Source: Gammaproteobacteria bacterium UBA7310 (GTDB lineage Bacteria > Pseudomonadota > Gammaproteobacteria > Pseudomonadales > Ketobacteraceae). Taken from it: a DNA stretch of 64,000 nt. The DNA is taken from the NCBI GenBank assembly GCA_002471665.1, contig DKQK01000056.1, forward strand, positions 62,001 through 126,000, written 5' to 3'. Positions 26,918 through 36,217 of this stretch are shown here, in pieces; positions within the stretch are counted from its first letter, which is position 1; each line of letters opens with the position of its first letter. Both the position numbers and the translations under genes were made by a program. Below the pieces are notes generated by a model. That model made no database searches. It was given only the letters and a program-made list of their open reading frames with translations, and was not told the origin of the DNA.

Positions 26918-28671
26918 AACTCATCTGGCGCCAATGCCATCATATCGTCGGCGCCGCTGGCAAGCACCGCTATCAGGCTATCCACCCTGGGCAGGATACG
27001 ATTGAAATAATAAGCACCGGTTTTGTGCTTGCTGCTGGCAGCGGTGGCCTTACTCATCATTTTGAGCCACATATAGCCATACGAGACATAGCCGACCACC
27101 TGTAAATAATCGCAGGCGGCCGCCCCCAACTCCAACAGCGATTGTTCGCCACTGGCAACCAGGGTGTCGGTCAGGTTCTGTAACTGGTCCGCCCGTTGCA
27201 ATAATGCGGCGCCATAATGCTCAAGAGCACTACCCCCACTGGATCTGGCGCACTGCCTGATCTCATCCAGATACGCCTCCATCCACTCACCGCCATTAGC
27301 GAACACCTTGCGCTGCATCAGATCCATGGCCTGGATACCGTTGGTGCCTTCGTAAATCTGGGCAATCCGCACGTCACGTACCAACTGCTCCTGCCCCCAT
27401 TCCCGAATATAACCGTGCCCACCGAACACCTGCTGGCCGAGCACGGTGCAATCCAGCCCCATGTCGGTGAAAAAGGCTTTTGCCACCGGCGTCAACAACG
27501 CAACCCGGGCCTGGGCCAATGCCCGCGTTTCATCATTGTCGGCATGCTTGGCGTGATCCAACTGCAATCCCAGATAAATGGCAAATGCCCGTCCTGCTTC
27601 GGTGAGCGACTTCATGTTCAACAGCATGCGGCGCACATCCGGATGCACAATGATGGGGTCAGCCGATGCGTTGCCACCGGACTCCGCCAATGATCGCCCT
27701 TGCAGCCGCTCCAGAGCATAACGAACAGCACTCTGATAAGAGGCATCACCACACCCCAGCCCCTGAATACCAATCGACAGGCGCTCGCAATTCATCATGG
27801 TAAACATGCACTGCAGTCCGCGGTTGAGGTCGCCCACCAGGTAACCCCGGGCAGCATCAAAATTCATCACGCAGGTGGCGGAACTCTTGATGCCCATCTT
27901 ATGTTCCAATGCCCCGCAGCTGACACCATTTTCACCCTGCAGAGATCCATCTTCCGCCACGGCGAACTTGGGCACCAGAAACAGAGAAATCCCACGGGAG
28001 CCGGCGGGAGCATCAGGCAGTTTGGCCAGCACCAGATGCACGATATTATCCGCCAGATCATGATCACCCCCGGTAATAAATATCTTGGTGCCGGTGACCG
28101 AGTAACTGCCATCCGACAACGGCTCCGCCCGGGTACGAATCAACCCCAGATCGCTGCCGGCGTGGGGCTCCGTCAAACACATGGTGCCGGTCCAGCGGCC
28201 ACTATATAGATTAGGCAGGTAGCGCTGTTTCAGGGCCTCGCTACCGTGGGCATCCAGCGCCAGACAGGCACCTGCGGTTAACGCCGGATACAGATTGAAG
28301 CCACTGTTGGCGGCGTACATCATTTCATCCACCAGCACTGCCAAAGACTTTGGCATGCCCAGCCCTCCGTAAGCGGGGTTTCCTGTCAAGGCGGATAACC
28401 CGGCCTCACTGAAGGCGGAGAAGGCCTCTGGGAACCCGGCTGGGGTCACCACCCTGCCCTGTTCCAACCTGACCCCTTCTTCATCCCCGCTGCGGTTCAG
28501 GGGGGCGATGGTGTTGGCTGCCAGCTTAGCCGCCTCCGCAAGCATTGCCCGCGCGGTATCCATATCCAGTACCCCCGCCAAATCCGGCCACTGCTGCCAA
28601 TGCTGATGCGCTTCAAACACCTCGAACAATAGAAACTCCATATCCTGAAGGGGGGCTTGGTAGTGGGGCAT
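26914..28671 (-). CDS. Acyl-CoA dehydrogenase with C-terminal DmdC-like domain
   Basis: 585-residue FAD acyl-CoA dehydrogenase, paralogous to the one at 3034. The N-terminus MPHYQAPLQDMEFLLFEVF is typical of the DmdC/FadE subgroup. Motifs: CLTEPHAGSDLG (near 165), ITGGDHDLADNIVHLVLAK, VFGGHGYIREWGQEQL and catalytic base E441 in IYEGTNGIQAMDLM, then a helical C-terminal domain. The start at 28671 has GAGGT five bases upstream and fits the family; the ATG at 28683 does not. It is divergent from the ScfR-type regulator at 28854, with TTTGCAA boxes between them, so it is a likely target of that regulator. Substrate uncertain: short or medium acyl-CoA, or methylmercaptopropionyl-CoA. Confidence 0.93.
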   Translation of the reverse strand: MPHYQAPLQDMEFLLFEVFEAHQHWQQWPDLAGVLDMDTARAMLAEAAKLAANTIAPLNRSGDEEGVRLEQGRVVTPAGFPEAFSAFSEAGLSALTGNPAYGGLGMPKSLAVLVDEMMYAANSGFNLYPALTAGACLALDAHGSEALKQRYLPNLYSGRWTGTMCLTEPHAGSDLGLIRTRAEPLSDGSYSVTGTKIFITGGDHDLADNIVHLVLAKLPDAPAGSRGISLFLVPKFAVAEDGSLQGENGVSCGALEHKMGIKSSATCVMNFDAARGYLVGDLNRGLQCMFTMMNCERLSIGIQGLGCGDASYQSAVRYALERLQGRSLAESGGNASADPIIVHPDVRRMLLNMKSLTEAGRAFAIYLGLQLDHAKHADNDETRALAQARVALLTPVAKAFFTDMGLDCTVLGQQVFGGHGYIREWGQEQLVRDVRIAQIYEGTNGIQAMDLMQRKVFANGGEWMEAYLDEIRQCARSSGGSALEHYGAALLQRADQLQNLTDTLVASGEQSLLELGAAACDYLQVVGYVSYGYMWLKMMSKATAASSKHKTGAYYFNRILPRVDSLIAVLASGADDMMALAPDEF

Positions 28672-28701
28672 AGGACACCTCATTTGAGAAATTTTGTGAA
28701 C

Positions 28702-28835
28702 ATTGCAAAGACCTGGTGGCGCAAATTATTGGAATCAATCAGAGAAAAAGCAAAGAAAACACCAGGGAAACGTGCTCACTTGCAAATACATTTGCAATTC
28801 CCTTTGTTTTTTTGCCAATATTGCAAATTCGCAAA
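28702..28835. promoter_or_regulatory. Cluster of TTTGCAA boxes upstream of the short-chain acyl-CoA regulator
   Basis: The 182-bp divergent region carries repeated TTGCAA-type sites: ATTGCAAAG (28702), CTTGCAAAT (about 28779), TTTGCAA (28791), TTTGCCAATATTGCAAA (28811-28827, a near-perfect 17-bp dyad) and TTGCAAATTCGCAAA (28821-28835). The RamB/PrpR group of regulators, related to the adjacent protein, binds TTTGCAAA-like DNA. These are therefore strong candidates for autoregulatory and dehydrogenase operators. Spacing to both starts fits repression or activation. Confidence 0.65.
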
Positions 28836-28853
28836 CCACACAAAGACCGCACT

Positions 28854-30284
28854 ATGGGACAACGTAAACGCAAACTCTTCCTGGGCAGCAAACTGCGCCG
28901 CCTGCGGGAGCAACACCGCCTGAGCCAGGCCGAGCTGGCCAACAAGCTGGGGCTGTCCCCCAGCTACCTGAATCAGATTGAAAATGACCAGCGCCCCCTC
29001 ACCGTCCAGGTTTTGCTGAAACTGGGAGGGGTGTTTGAAATCGATCTCACTCACTTTTCTGAGGAGGAGGACGACCGGTTGGTGGCGGAAATCAAGGACT
29101 GCCTGGAAGACCCCCTGTTTGAGAACGAGAAAGTGCTGTTGCCGGAACTGAAAGAGATTGTGACCCGGTCCCCCACCTTTGCCCGCCATTTTTTGAGCCT
29201 GTATCAATCCTACCTGCAAACCAAGCAGAACTACGTTGGCCTGGCAGAAGGCGTCACCGGGGACGAAGCTGTGCGCTCAATTGAGGGCCCACAGTTTCCC
29301 TACGAGGAAACCCGGGATTTTTTCTACTACCAGAACAACTATTTTGACAGCCTGGATCAGGCGGCGGAAACCCTGTTCAAACAGGAGTCCATGCACCACG
29401 GTGGCGGCGAAGGTCAGCTCATTGATTATCTGAAGCGCAAACACGATATTCACGTTATCGTTGACGCGGACAGCGAACGCCTGCGCCAGTTTGATGCCCG
29501 CAAGCGGCAGTTGGTGCTGTCCAAGCTGCTGTCACTGCGACAACGGATATTTCACCTGGCACACCAGATTTGCCTGCTGGAACATGCTGCATTACTGGAC
29601 GATATTATTGCCAAAGCCCGTTTTACCAACCCGGAATCCAATGCGGTGTGCCGGGTGGGGCTGGCCAATTATTTTGCCGGGGCACTGCTCATGCCCTACG
29701 AGAATTTTCTGCAAAAGGCGCAACAGGAGCGCTACGACATCGAACGCTTGCAGATCCTGTTCAATGTCAGCTTCGAACAGATCTGCCATCGCCTCAGCAC
29801 TCTGCAGCGGCCTTCCGCCAAGGGCATCCCCTTCTACTTCCTGCGGGTGGATGCCGCCGGCAATATTTCCAAGCGTCAAAGTGCCAGCAGCTTTCATTTT
29901 GCCCGGGTGGGCGGCGCCTGCCCACTGTGGAATGTGCATGAAGCCTTTGCCCAGCCCGGCAAAATACTGCGCCAGGTGGCGCAGATGCCCGATGGTAAAA
30001 CTTACTTCTGCATTGCCCGCACCGTCAGCCGAACCGAGGGCGGTTTCCTGATGCCACAGAAAAACTTTGCCGTTGGCCTGGGTTGCGAAATCGCCCACGC
30101 CCCGCAATTGATTTACTCCGCCGGCATTGATCTTAATGACAAGGAAGCCGCAGTGCCCATTGGAGTCAGCTGCCGTGTTTGCGAACGCACAGACTGCCCG
30201 CAACGAGCGTTTCCACCCATCGGCAAAAAAATCCACATCGATGAAAATGAGCGCGAATTTCTACCCTATCGATTTGAATCCTGA
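28854..30284 (+). CDS. XRE/IrrE-type short-chain fatty acyl-CoA regulator
   Basis: 476-residue regulator. N-terminal XRE helix-turn-helix (about 8-65, LSQAELANKLGLSPSYLNQIENDQRP), a middle IrrE/ImmA-like (DUF955) region (VCRVGLANYFAGALLMPYENFL) and a C-terminal DUF2083 domain with three conserved Cys (SCRVCERTDCPQR). This is the RamB/PrpR (ScfR) family, which controls short-chain acyl-CoA, acetate or propionate metabolism. The IrrE HExxH is replaced by LANYF, so no peptidase activity is expected. The ATG at 28854 begins the family N-terminus (MGQRKRKLFLGSKLRRLRE); a longer frame from 28716 would run through the operator region. Confidence 0.9.
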   Translation: MGQRKRKLFLGSKLRRLREQHRLSQAELANKLGLSPSYLNQIENDQRPLTVQVLLKLGGVFEIDLTHFSEEEDDRLVAEIKDCLEDPLFENEKVLLPELKEIVTRSPTFARHFLSLYQSYLQTKQNYVGLAEGVTGDEAVRSIEGPQFPYEETRDFFYYQNNYFDSLDQAAETLFKQESMHHGGGEGQLIDYLKRKHDIHVIVDADSERLRQFDARKRQLVLSKLLSLRQRIFHLAHQICLLEHAALLDDIIAKARFTNPESNAVCRVGLANYFAGALLMPYENFLQKAQQERYDIERLQILFNVSFEQICHRLSTLQRPSAKGIPFYFLRVDAAGNISKRQSASSFHFARVGGACPLWNVHEAFAQPGKILRQVAQMPDGKTYFCIARTVSRTEGGFLMPQKNFAVGLGCEIAHAPQLIYSAGIDLNDKEAAVPIGVSCRVCERTDCPQRAFPPIGKKIHIDENEREFLPYRFES

Positions 30285-30292
30285 GCTCCGCT

Positions 30293-32083
30293 TCAGGCGG
30301 CGCTGGACACATGCGCCCTGAGCTCTGACTCAATGTCATCCAGCGCCACAGGTTTCTTCAAATAACCATCCATACCGGATTGCAGGCACATTTTGCGGTC
30401 TGCCTCCATGGCATTGGCAGTGACGGCGATAATAGGAAGATTACAAATCGGCGCCTGCATCTCCCGCATTTTACGGGTGGCTTCAAACCCATCCATGATC
30501 GGCATCTGGCAATCCATAAACACCAGATCCACCGGCCGCTCCCCCACTCTTTCCAGGGCTTCCTTGCCGTTGTTTGCGGTAATCACATCGCACCCCAAAC
30601 GCTTCAGGTAGCCCTTGATCACCATCTGATTAACCGGGTTGTCCTCCACCACCAACACCAAAGGCTGCTGCTCCACAATGGCGACATGAGTCTCAAGGGG
30701 GCCGGTATCAGCAGGGAAATCCGAGGCTTCGTATACGGGGAAGCAAAACTCCACTGACAGCCCGCCACCGGCGCGGTTTTCCAGGTAAATGGTGCCGCCC
30801 AGCAGATTGGCGATAGCCTTACAGATGGACAGCCCGATGCCCATACCCTGGAATTGGCGCCGAAAAGATCCATCCAACTGCTGAAATGGCTTAAATAAAT
30901 GCTTGATAAGGTGTGGCTCGATTCCGGGGCCGGAATCCTGTATCACCACACTGATACGATCGGGTCGGTGGTTTGCCCCCGCAATACGGGAAACGGAGAT
31001 CAGTACCGAGCCTTGTGAAGAAAACTTAATGGCGTTGCTGAGCAGGTGCCGGATAACGTGAACGGTTTTTTTCTCATCACAGACCAGGGTACGATCCACC
31101 ACCTCATCCAGGTGGCACTCAAGGGTCAGGCCTTTGCTTTCCACATCAACCTTAGCGACCGCCACCAGTTTCTCTATGAAAGGGCGCAAGCACAGTGGTG
31201 CCAGTTGCACTTCACCGCGCCCGGACATGATTTCACTGAGCTCCAAAATGTCATCAATGGACATCAGCATGGTATCCGCTGACCGGGAAGCCGCCTCCAA
31301 CCACACTTGTTGATCCGGGCTCAACTCCACTTTTGAAAGCAAATTGAGTGATCCAATGATCCCGTTCATGGGGGTGCGCATCTCGTGACTGATGGTGGCC
31401 AGAAACTCATCCTTCAGGCGATTGGTGCGATTGATCTCGCGCAACACCCTCACTGAAATAATCCAGGCCAGTACCAGCAAGGCCACAATAACGAAAGCGC
31501 CCAACAGGGCACCAAACAGATTGGCCTGCTTCACGGCGGCATCGGTTTTCCGCAATAACAGGGCGAAACTTTGTTGCCGCTCCGCCAGGGTTCGATCCAG
31601 AATGGCCATCAGGCCATCGTAGATCTGATGGGAACGATCAATTCTGATCTGAAAACGCTGCAACTGATCCGGATATTCAATCAACTCCTGAGCCAGCCCC
31701 CGCGAGATATCGTAGTAGTTACGAAATACGCCACCTACGTTTGCAGTCAATGTGGTCATTTCGGAATCCAGTTCAGACAACGCATCCAGGCGCCGCTGCA
31801 CCTGACGCGCAACCTCCTCAGAATCCTCCAGCATGAACGCATCCTCAAGCGCTACCGCGGAGGTCATGATCTCGCGCAGCACCTGAATATCGCGCTTTAA
31901 GGCCCGCACCTGCTCAATCACCGGATGTTGCTTATTGAGCAGCTCGTCCAAACGCCGCTCGTTCTGGCCCGCCATCAACACATTGGTCAGCAGGTAACAG
32001 AAAAATCCCACCCCCCCAATCAGGGCGATAGACAGAATGTACAATCTAATTTTGGCGTTTTGATTGAATCTCACTGCGCCCAC
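30293..32083 (-). CDS. Hybrid sensor histidine kinase with periplasmic helical sensor
   Basis: 596-residue two-component hybrid kinase. TM1 about 12-35, a helical periplasmic sensor 36-180, TM2 about 187-210, no obvious HAMP, then HisKA (DEFLATISHEMRTPMNGIIG), HATPase with HLLSNAIKF, DSGPGI and GMGIGLSI motifs, and a C-terminal receiver (VVEDNPVNQM, phosphorylated Asp in LVFMDCQMPIMDG). The start is GTG at 32083; a GTG three codons in (32074) is possible. It is divergent from a barrel protein and a phosphate-binding-like protein, which may deliver its ligand. No Hpt or partner regulator is nearby. Confidence 0.92.
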   Translation of the reverse strand: MGAVRFNQNAKIRLYILSIALIGGVGFFCYLLTNVLMAGQNERRLDELLNKQHPVIEQVRALKRDIQVLREIMTSAVALEDAFMLEDSEEVARQVQRRLDALSELDSEMTTLTANVGGVFRNYYDISRGLAQELIEYPDQLQRFQIRIDRSHQIYDGLMAILDRTLAERQQSFALLLRKTDAAVKQANLFGALLGAFVIVALLVLAWIISVRVLREINRTNRLKDEFLATISHEMRTPMNGIIGSLNLLSKVELSPDQQVWLEAASRSADTMLMSIDDILELSEIMSGRGEVQLAPLCLRPFIEKLVAVAKVDVESKGLTLECHLDEVVDRTLVCDEKKTVHVIRHLLSNAIKFSSQGSVLISVSRIAGANHRPDRISVVIQDSGPGIEPHLIKHLFKPFQQLDGSFRRQFQGMGIGLSICKAIANLLGGTIYLENRAGGGLSVEFCFPVYEASDFPADTGPLETHVAIVEQQPLVLVVEDNPVNQMVIKGYLKRLGCDVITANNGKEALERVGERPVDLVFMDCQMPIMDGFEATRKMREMQAPICNLPIIAVTANAMEADRKMCLQSGMDGYLKKPVALDDIESELRAHVSSAA

Positions 32084-32225
32084 CAGCCATGCCTGGCTTC
32101 AGCCTGCTCAACCCTAATTCTAGCAGCCCGATGATCTTTATCCTGTTTCTTGCACCTGCCGCCGCCATCACGGCAGGATTTGACTATGCTTAGGGAAGGA
32201 ACCAGAAAAATCATAAGGGCAGGCT

Positions 32226-33455
32226 GTGCGGGTACTCTTTTCAGCGCTTATTTTAACAGTCGCAAGCAACTGTTTTAGTGAGCAAAATTGGCAATTTTCC
32301 GGATTTGGATCAATTGGCGTCGGCAAAGTTAACCGGGAGAACTTCCAATTCGGCGAAGCCGACGATAACTGGGATTTCGACAATGACACCCGGCTCGGCG
32401 TACAGTTACAGGGCAACCTGACAGAGCAACTGTCCTTCACCACACAGGTATCCAGCTCCGGGCTGGCACTGGGAGGCAATGAATCCTATACCCCCCAGGT
32501 ACAATGGCTCTTCTTAAGCTACCAGGCCTCACCCAATCTCCAACTGAGGCTGGGGCGTGTGCGTTCCTCCCATTATATTTACTCCGGCACACGGGATGTG
32601 GGGTACTCCTACCCTTGGGCCCGCCCTCCCATCGATGTTTACGCTTACCTTTTGCAACCCCTGGGTAACATCGACGGCGGCGACCTGCTCTACACCCTGG
32701 ACCTGTCCGACGAGCTGGAACTGGACCTCCAGCTGTTTGCCGGCGAAGTGGAGGGCGAAATCCGCGATGTAACCGTGGATGCAAGCCCCACCTACGGCAC
32801 ATCTCTGACCCTGCGTTCGTTGAACTGGTTACTGCGTTACAGTTTCCATGTGGAGCACACCAACATTTCATCAGAGAGCCTGAAAGAGGTCGAAAGCTAT
32901 TACAAGGATTTCACGGCGCTCACCGGAGACCCCATATTCGAGGCAATCGGCTCATCGCTTTCCGCGGCCGGCACCAACTACCAATACCATGCAATTGGCG
33001 GACAATGGGATATTGAGCAATGGGGCGTGATTGCCGAAAAGTACTGGATACTGAGCCCCGACTCCGGCTTTGCCAACGATTCGGATGGCTGGTACCTGTC
33101 CCTGCTCTACCATTTCGAAAAGCTGACACCCTATGGTGTGTTGAGCGCGTACGACAACACACTGAACAAGTCCACTTTGCCGCTGATCGATGAGGCGCTG
33201 GCCAATTATCCAGTGCCGCCATTCACCACGGTGCTGGAGGGCACCCGGGATTCCATCCAGAGTTTCAAGGCCAAGGAGCGCAGCATCACCCTGGGCATAC
33301 GCTACGACTTTATGCCCAACACCTGCATCAAATTCGAGGCTCAGCGTTTCAATTTCCTGGCGGGCTCCACCGGGCAGGGCTTTCCCCTGAATGACGAACG
33401 TGCTCCACCGGACAGCGCCACGTTATTCACCGTGGTGATGGATGTGGTGTTTTGA
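32226..33455 (+). CDS. Porin-like outer membrane beta-barrel protein
   Basis: 409 residues from GTG 32226 (AGGG about seven bases upstream). Signal peptide ends near CFSEQ. The mature protein is rich in amphipathic beta strands, starting NWQFSGFGSIGVGKV and ending TLFTVVMDVVF; the terminal Phe fits BAM-dependent insertion. The length suits a 16-stranded porin-like barrel. The TGA stop overlaps the ATG of the next gene (TGATG), so expression is coupled to the small binding protein. Divergent from the hybrid kinase. Substrate unknown. Confidence 0.8.
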   Translation: MRVLFSALILTVASNCFSEQNWQFSGFGSIGVGKVNRENFQFGEADDNWDFDNDTRLGVQLQGNLTEQLSFTTQVSSSGLALGGNESYTPQVQWLFLSYQASPNLQLRLGRVRSSHYIYSGTRDVGYSYPWARPPIDVYAYLLQPLGNIDGGDLLYTLDLSDELELDLQLFAGEVEGEIRDVTVDASPTYGTSLTLRSLNWLLRYSFHVEHTNISSESLKEVESYYKDFTALTGDPIFEAIGSSLSAAGTNYQYHAIGGQWDIEQWGVIAEKYWILSPDSGFANDSDGWYLSLLYHFEKLTPYGVLSAYDNTLNKSTLPLIDEALANYPVPPFTTVLEGTRDSIQSFKAKERSITLGIRYDFMPNTCIKFEAQRFNFLAGSTGQGFPLNDERAPPDSATLFTVVMDVVF

Positions 33456-33913
33456 TGGGACAGCTCATTCGATCCACCTCATTACAATTGATCATTGGGC
33501 TGAGCGTTATGCTGTGTGCCGGCCTGTGCAGGGCCGACATTTTTGTGGTCACCAACCAGGACAACCCGGTGCAGCAACTAACCACCAAGGAGGTGCGAAA
33601 AGTATTTCTGGGACGACTCCACCTCTACCCCGGGACGGAGCACGAACCCGTGGCCATTGACCAGTCTCAGACCAGCGACCTGTACCGCACGTTTTACGAG
33701 AAAATCATTGGCATTTCCCTGCCCAAACTGAAGCGCTATCGCGCGTACTACCTGTTCAGCGGCAAGGGTAAAATCCCCTCAGAGGTGACATCCCAGCAAG
33801 CGGTGGTGGACGCCGTTCTGCGCTCAACCTACGCCATCGGTTACCTGAAAAATCCCGGTAAAAACACCCTGCAGCAGGTTAAAGTTCTGTACCGGTCCCC
33901 GCTGGAGGACTAG
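33455..33913 (+). CDS. Short phosphate-binding-like periplasmic protein
   Basis: 152 residues with signal peptide (cleavage after LCRA). The mature part, DIFVVTNQDNPVQQLTTKEV then RKVFLGRLHLYPG, follows the start of PstS-like (PBP-like) phosphate-binding proteins. The SGKGKIPSEVTSQQAVVDAV and YAIGYL segments match the later part of one lobe. It is less than half the usual PstS length and no ABC permease is nearby, so transport is unlikely. A sensory accessory for the divergent hybrid kinase is more plausible (inference). The ATG overlaps the stop of the barrel gene. Confidence 0.78.
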   Translation: MGQLIRSTSLQLIIGLSVMLCAGLCRADIFVVTNQDNPVQQLTTKEVRKVFLGRLHLYPGTEHEPVAIDQSQTSDLYRTFYEKIIGISLPKLKRYRAYYLFSGKGKIPSEVTSQQAVVDAVLRSTYAIGYLKNPGKNTLQQVKVLYRSPLED

Positions 33914-33914
33914 A

Positions 33915-33943
33915 CAAAAAAAGCGCCCCGGATGGGGCGCTTT
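33915..33943. terminator. Bidirectional terminator
   Basis: AAAGCGCCCC / GGGGCGCTTT 10-bp stem with a 4-nt loop, A-run on the left and T-run on the right, between the convergent binding-protein gene and rplS. Confidence 0.92.
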
Positions 33944-33966
33944 GATCTGGCGGCGATAAAACCCGA

Positions 33967-34323
33967 TTAATTGAGTTTTTCGCGAATACGGGCAGACTTA
34001 CCAGTGCGCTCGCGCAGGAAGTACAGCTTGGCACGACGAACCGCACCACGGCGCTTCACGGTAATGCTGTCCACCAGCGGGCTATGGGTCTGGAAAGTAC
34101 GTTCAACGCCAACGCCGTTGGAAATTTTGCGCACGGTGAATCCGGAATTCAGGCCACGATTGCGCTTACCAATTACCACACCTTCGTAAGCCTGCAGACG
34201 AGTACGGTCACCCTCCGTTACCTTCACGTTGACAACGACAGTGTCGCCGACGCTGAACTTGGGCAGGTCCTGCTTCATCTGCTCGTTTTCCAGTGCCTGG
34301 ATGATTTTGTTTTTACCACTCAT
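33967..34323 (-). CDS. rplS: 50S ribosomal protein L19
   Basis: 118 residues, full length for L19, which sits at the 30S-50S interface. Signatures KFSVGDTVVVNVKVTEGDRTR, YEGVVIGKRNRG and SGFTVRKISNGVGVERTFQ are present. Last gene of the rpsP-rimM-trmD-rplS operon, 72 bp after trmD, followed by a strong terminator. Confidence 0.98.
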   Translation of the reverse strand: MSGKNKIIQALENEQMKQDLPKFSVGDTVVVNVKVTEGDRTRLQAYEGVVIGKRNRGLNSGFTVRKISNGVGVERTFQTHSPLVDSITVKRRGAVRRAKLYFLRERTGKSARIREKLN

Positions 34324-34395
34324 GAGAGTTTCCTCAATGTTCGCGCCAGAGGTAGGGCCGAATCGGCACTACATTCACGTCGTTAATAAAACCGT

Positions 34396-35163
34396 TCAGG
34401 ACAAGCCATGCTCACCCTTGTATTCGTTTAACAGCTGCTGCTCCTCTTTGCTCAGAGGCCTGCTGTGGAGCAAATCCGGACGCCGCTGCCAGGTTCTGCC
34501 CAACGCCTGCTTCAGGCGCCAGCGCCGAATTTCAGCGTGATGGCCACTCAACAGCACGCTGGGTACCGGGCGGCCCTGATAATCCTCCGGCCTGGTATAA
34601 TGCGGGCAGTCCAGCAAACCCTGAAAGAACGAATCTTCCGCCGCTGAATCCTTGTGCCCCAGCACACCGGGCAGTAAACGTACCGTGGCGTCGATCATGG
34701 ACATCACCGGCAATTCACCACCACTGACCACGTAATCGCCGATGGACCATTCTTCATCCACCGCCATCTCAATCACGCGCTCATCAATACCTTCATAGCG
34801 GCCACACAGAAACACCACGCCCTGTTGTTCGCTGAACGCCTGGGCCGCCTGCTGATCAAACGGCTTGCCCTGAGGCGATACATACACCACTTTGGCCTTG
34901 TCCACCCCTGCGGCCTGCAATCGGGACCTGGCATCCGCCACGGCCGCCAGTAAAGGTTCCGCCAGCATCAACATGCCGGGGCCACCGCCGTAGGGTCGTG
35001 CATCCACGGTGCGATGCACGTCCTGGGTATAATCCCGGGGATTATGATAACCCAGCGCCACCAGGCCGTTTCTTACTGCGCGTCCGGTGACGCCGTATTC
35101 GGTGATGGCTTGAAACATCTCCGGGAACAGGGTGACAATCTCGTACCTTGCCAAACAGGGCAC
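34396..35163 (-). CDS. trmD: tRNA (guanine-N1-)-methyltransferase TrmD
   Basis: 255-residue SPOUT methyltransferase making m1G37 in tRNAs. Trefoil-knot motifs: ARPYGGGPGMLML, FLCGRYEGIDERV, SIGDYVVSGGELP and the D of the C-terminal linker (EDSFFQGLLD). GTG start at 35163 overlaps the rimM stop by one base (TAGTG), giving tight coupling. Confidence 0.97.
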   Translation of the reverse strand: MPCLARYEIVTLFPEMFQAITEYGVTGRAVRNGLVALGYHNPRDYTQDVHRTVDARPYGGGPGMLMLAEPLLAAVADARSRLQAAGVDKAKVVYVSPQGKPFDQQAAQAFSEQQGVVFLCGRYEGIDERVIEMAVDEEWSIGDYVVSGGELPVMSMIDATVRLLPGVLGHKDSAAEDSFFQGLLDCPHYTRPEDYQGRPVPSVLLSGHHAEIRRWRLKQALGRTWQRRPDLLHSRPLSKEEQQLLNEYKGEHGLS

Positions 35164-35681
35164 TAGAATTCCTTATCCCAGTCCACAGTCATGGTCCCGG
35201 CCCCCAGATCCACGCTGTGCACCACATCCTCCCAGACATAGGGGATCAGGCGCTCCTGTCGGTCGATGCTGTCAGCGGTGGCTTTCACCACCATCACATC
35301 ATTGGAGCCGGTCTCGAACAGGTGACTGATTTTACCCAGACAGTCACCCTCGAGCGTTGTTACAGTCAAACCCTCCAGGTCGGACCAGTAGTAATCCTGG
35401 CCCTGGAGATCCGGCAGCTGCTCACGCTTGATTGCTAATTCACACCCAGTGAAAGCCGGTACCTGATCGCGGTTGTCGCAACCTGCAATCTTGGCCACCA
35501 GCCCCTTTCCATGCCGCTGAACACCTTCAACGTGAATAGGCTGCCAGTTACCCTCTCGCTGAATCCAGAGCGGGTTATAGTTACTGATATTGTCCATGGG
35601 TTGAGTATGTGAATACAGTTTCATCCAGCCCTTGATCCCATATGGACCAAGCAGTTTTCCCACCACAACCCAGTCGGACAT
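35163..35681 (-). CDS. rimM: Ribosome maturation factor RimM
   Basis: 172-residue 16S processing factor that binds S19 during 30S maturation. N-terminal RimM domain (VVVGKLLGPYGIKGWMKLYS) and C-terminal PRC barrel (YYWSDLEGLTV, LIPYV). The ATG at 35681 gives the family N-terminus MSDWVVVGKL; a GTG at 35690 adds three residues. It lies 12 bp after rpsP. Confidence 0.97.
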   Translation of the reverse strand: MSDWVVVGKLLGPYGIKGWMKLYSHTQPMDNISNYNPLWIQREGNWQPIHVEGVQRHGKGLVAKIAGCDNRDQVPAFTGCELAIKREQLPDLQGQDYYWSDLEGLTVTTLEGDCLGKISHLFETGSNDVMVVKATADSIDRQERLIPYVWEDVVHSVDLGAGTMTVDWDKEF

Positions 35682-35693
35682 CACAACCACTGC

Positions 35694-35951
35694 TTACGCA
35701 GCAGCGGCTGCTTTTTTCGCTTCTTTAACCAGAGACGCCACGCGATCGGAAGTCTGGGCACCCAGACCAACCCAATGCTCGATGCGTGCCAGATCCAGGC
35801 GTACACGCTCTTCCTGGCCACGGGCCTGAGGGTTGAAGAAACCAACACGCTCAATGTAACGGCCATCACGGGCATTACGGCTGTCGGTTACAACCAGGTG
35901 GTAGAAAGGACGTTTTTTGGAGCCGCCACGAGTCATTCGAATGGTTACCAT
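35694..35951 (-). CDS. rpsP: 30S ribosomal protein S16
   Basis: 85 residues. S16 signature MVTIRMTRGGSKKRPFYHLV and the RYIERVGFFNP segment are intact; alanine-rich C-terminus. Ribosome site AAGGAA eight bases upstream. First gene of the four-gene operon. The 266-bp gap to ffh contains a TTGAAA at about 36055-36060 (minus strand) that could be a -35 element, but the matching -10 is poor. Confidence 0.98.
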   Translation of the reverse strand: MVTIRMTRGGSKKRPFYHLVVTDSRNARDGRYIERVGFFNPQARGQEERVRLDLARIEHWVGLGAQTSDRVASLVKEAKKAAAAA

Positions 35952-36217
35952 GTATCGATTTCCTTCTTACAATCAATTTGTTCAGCGTTTTTAACGTAAA
36001 AGCAGGCTCCTGATTCGCCCTTCAGCGCTCAGTAACCTACTGAATTCTTTACTCTTTTCAAGATCTGCTCAGCTAATATGGCAGCCTCGTTCCCAAGCCT
36101 CTGCCGGAAATTGAGGGTGTGCAGGGCAAGGGAGGCGCAGGATTTTACGGGAATTCCATGACAAATGAAAGTGTTTTGGGGAGCCGGGTTCAAAGCCCCC
36201 CACACCGGGTCGAGCGT

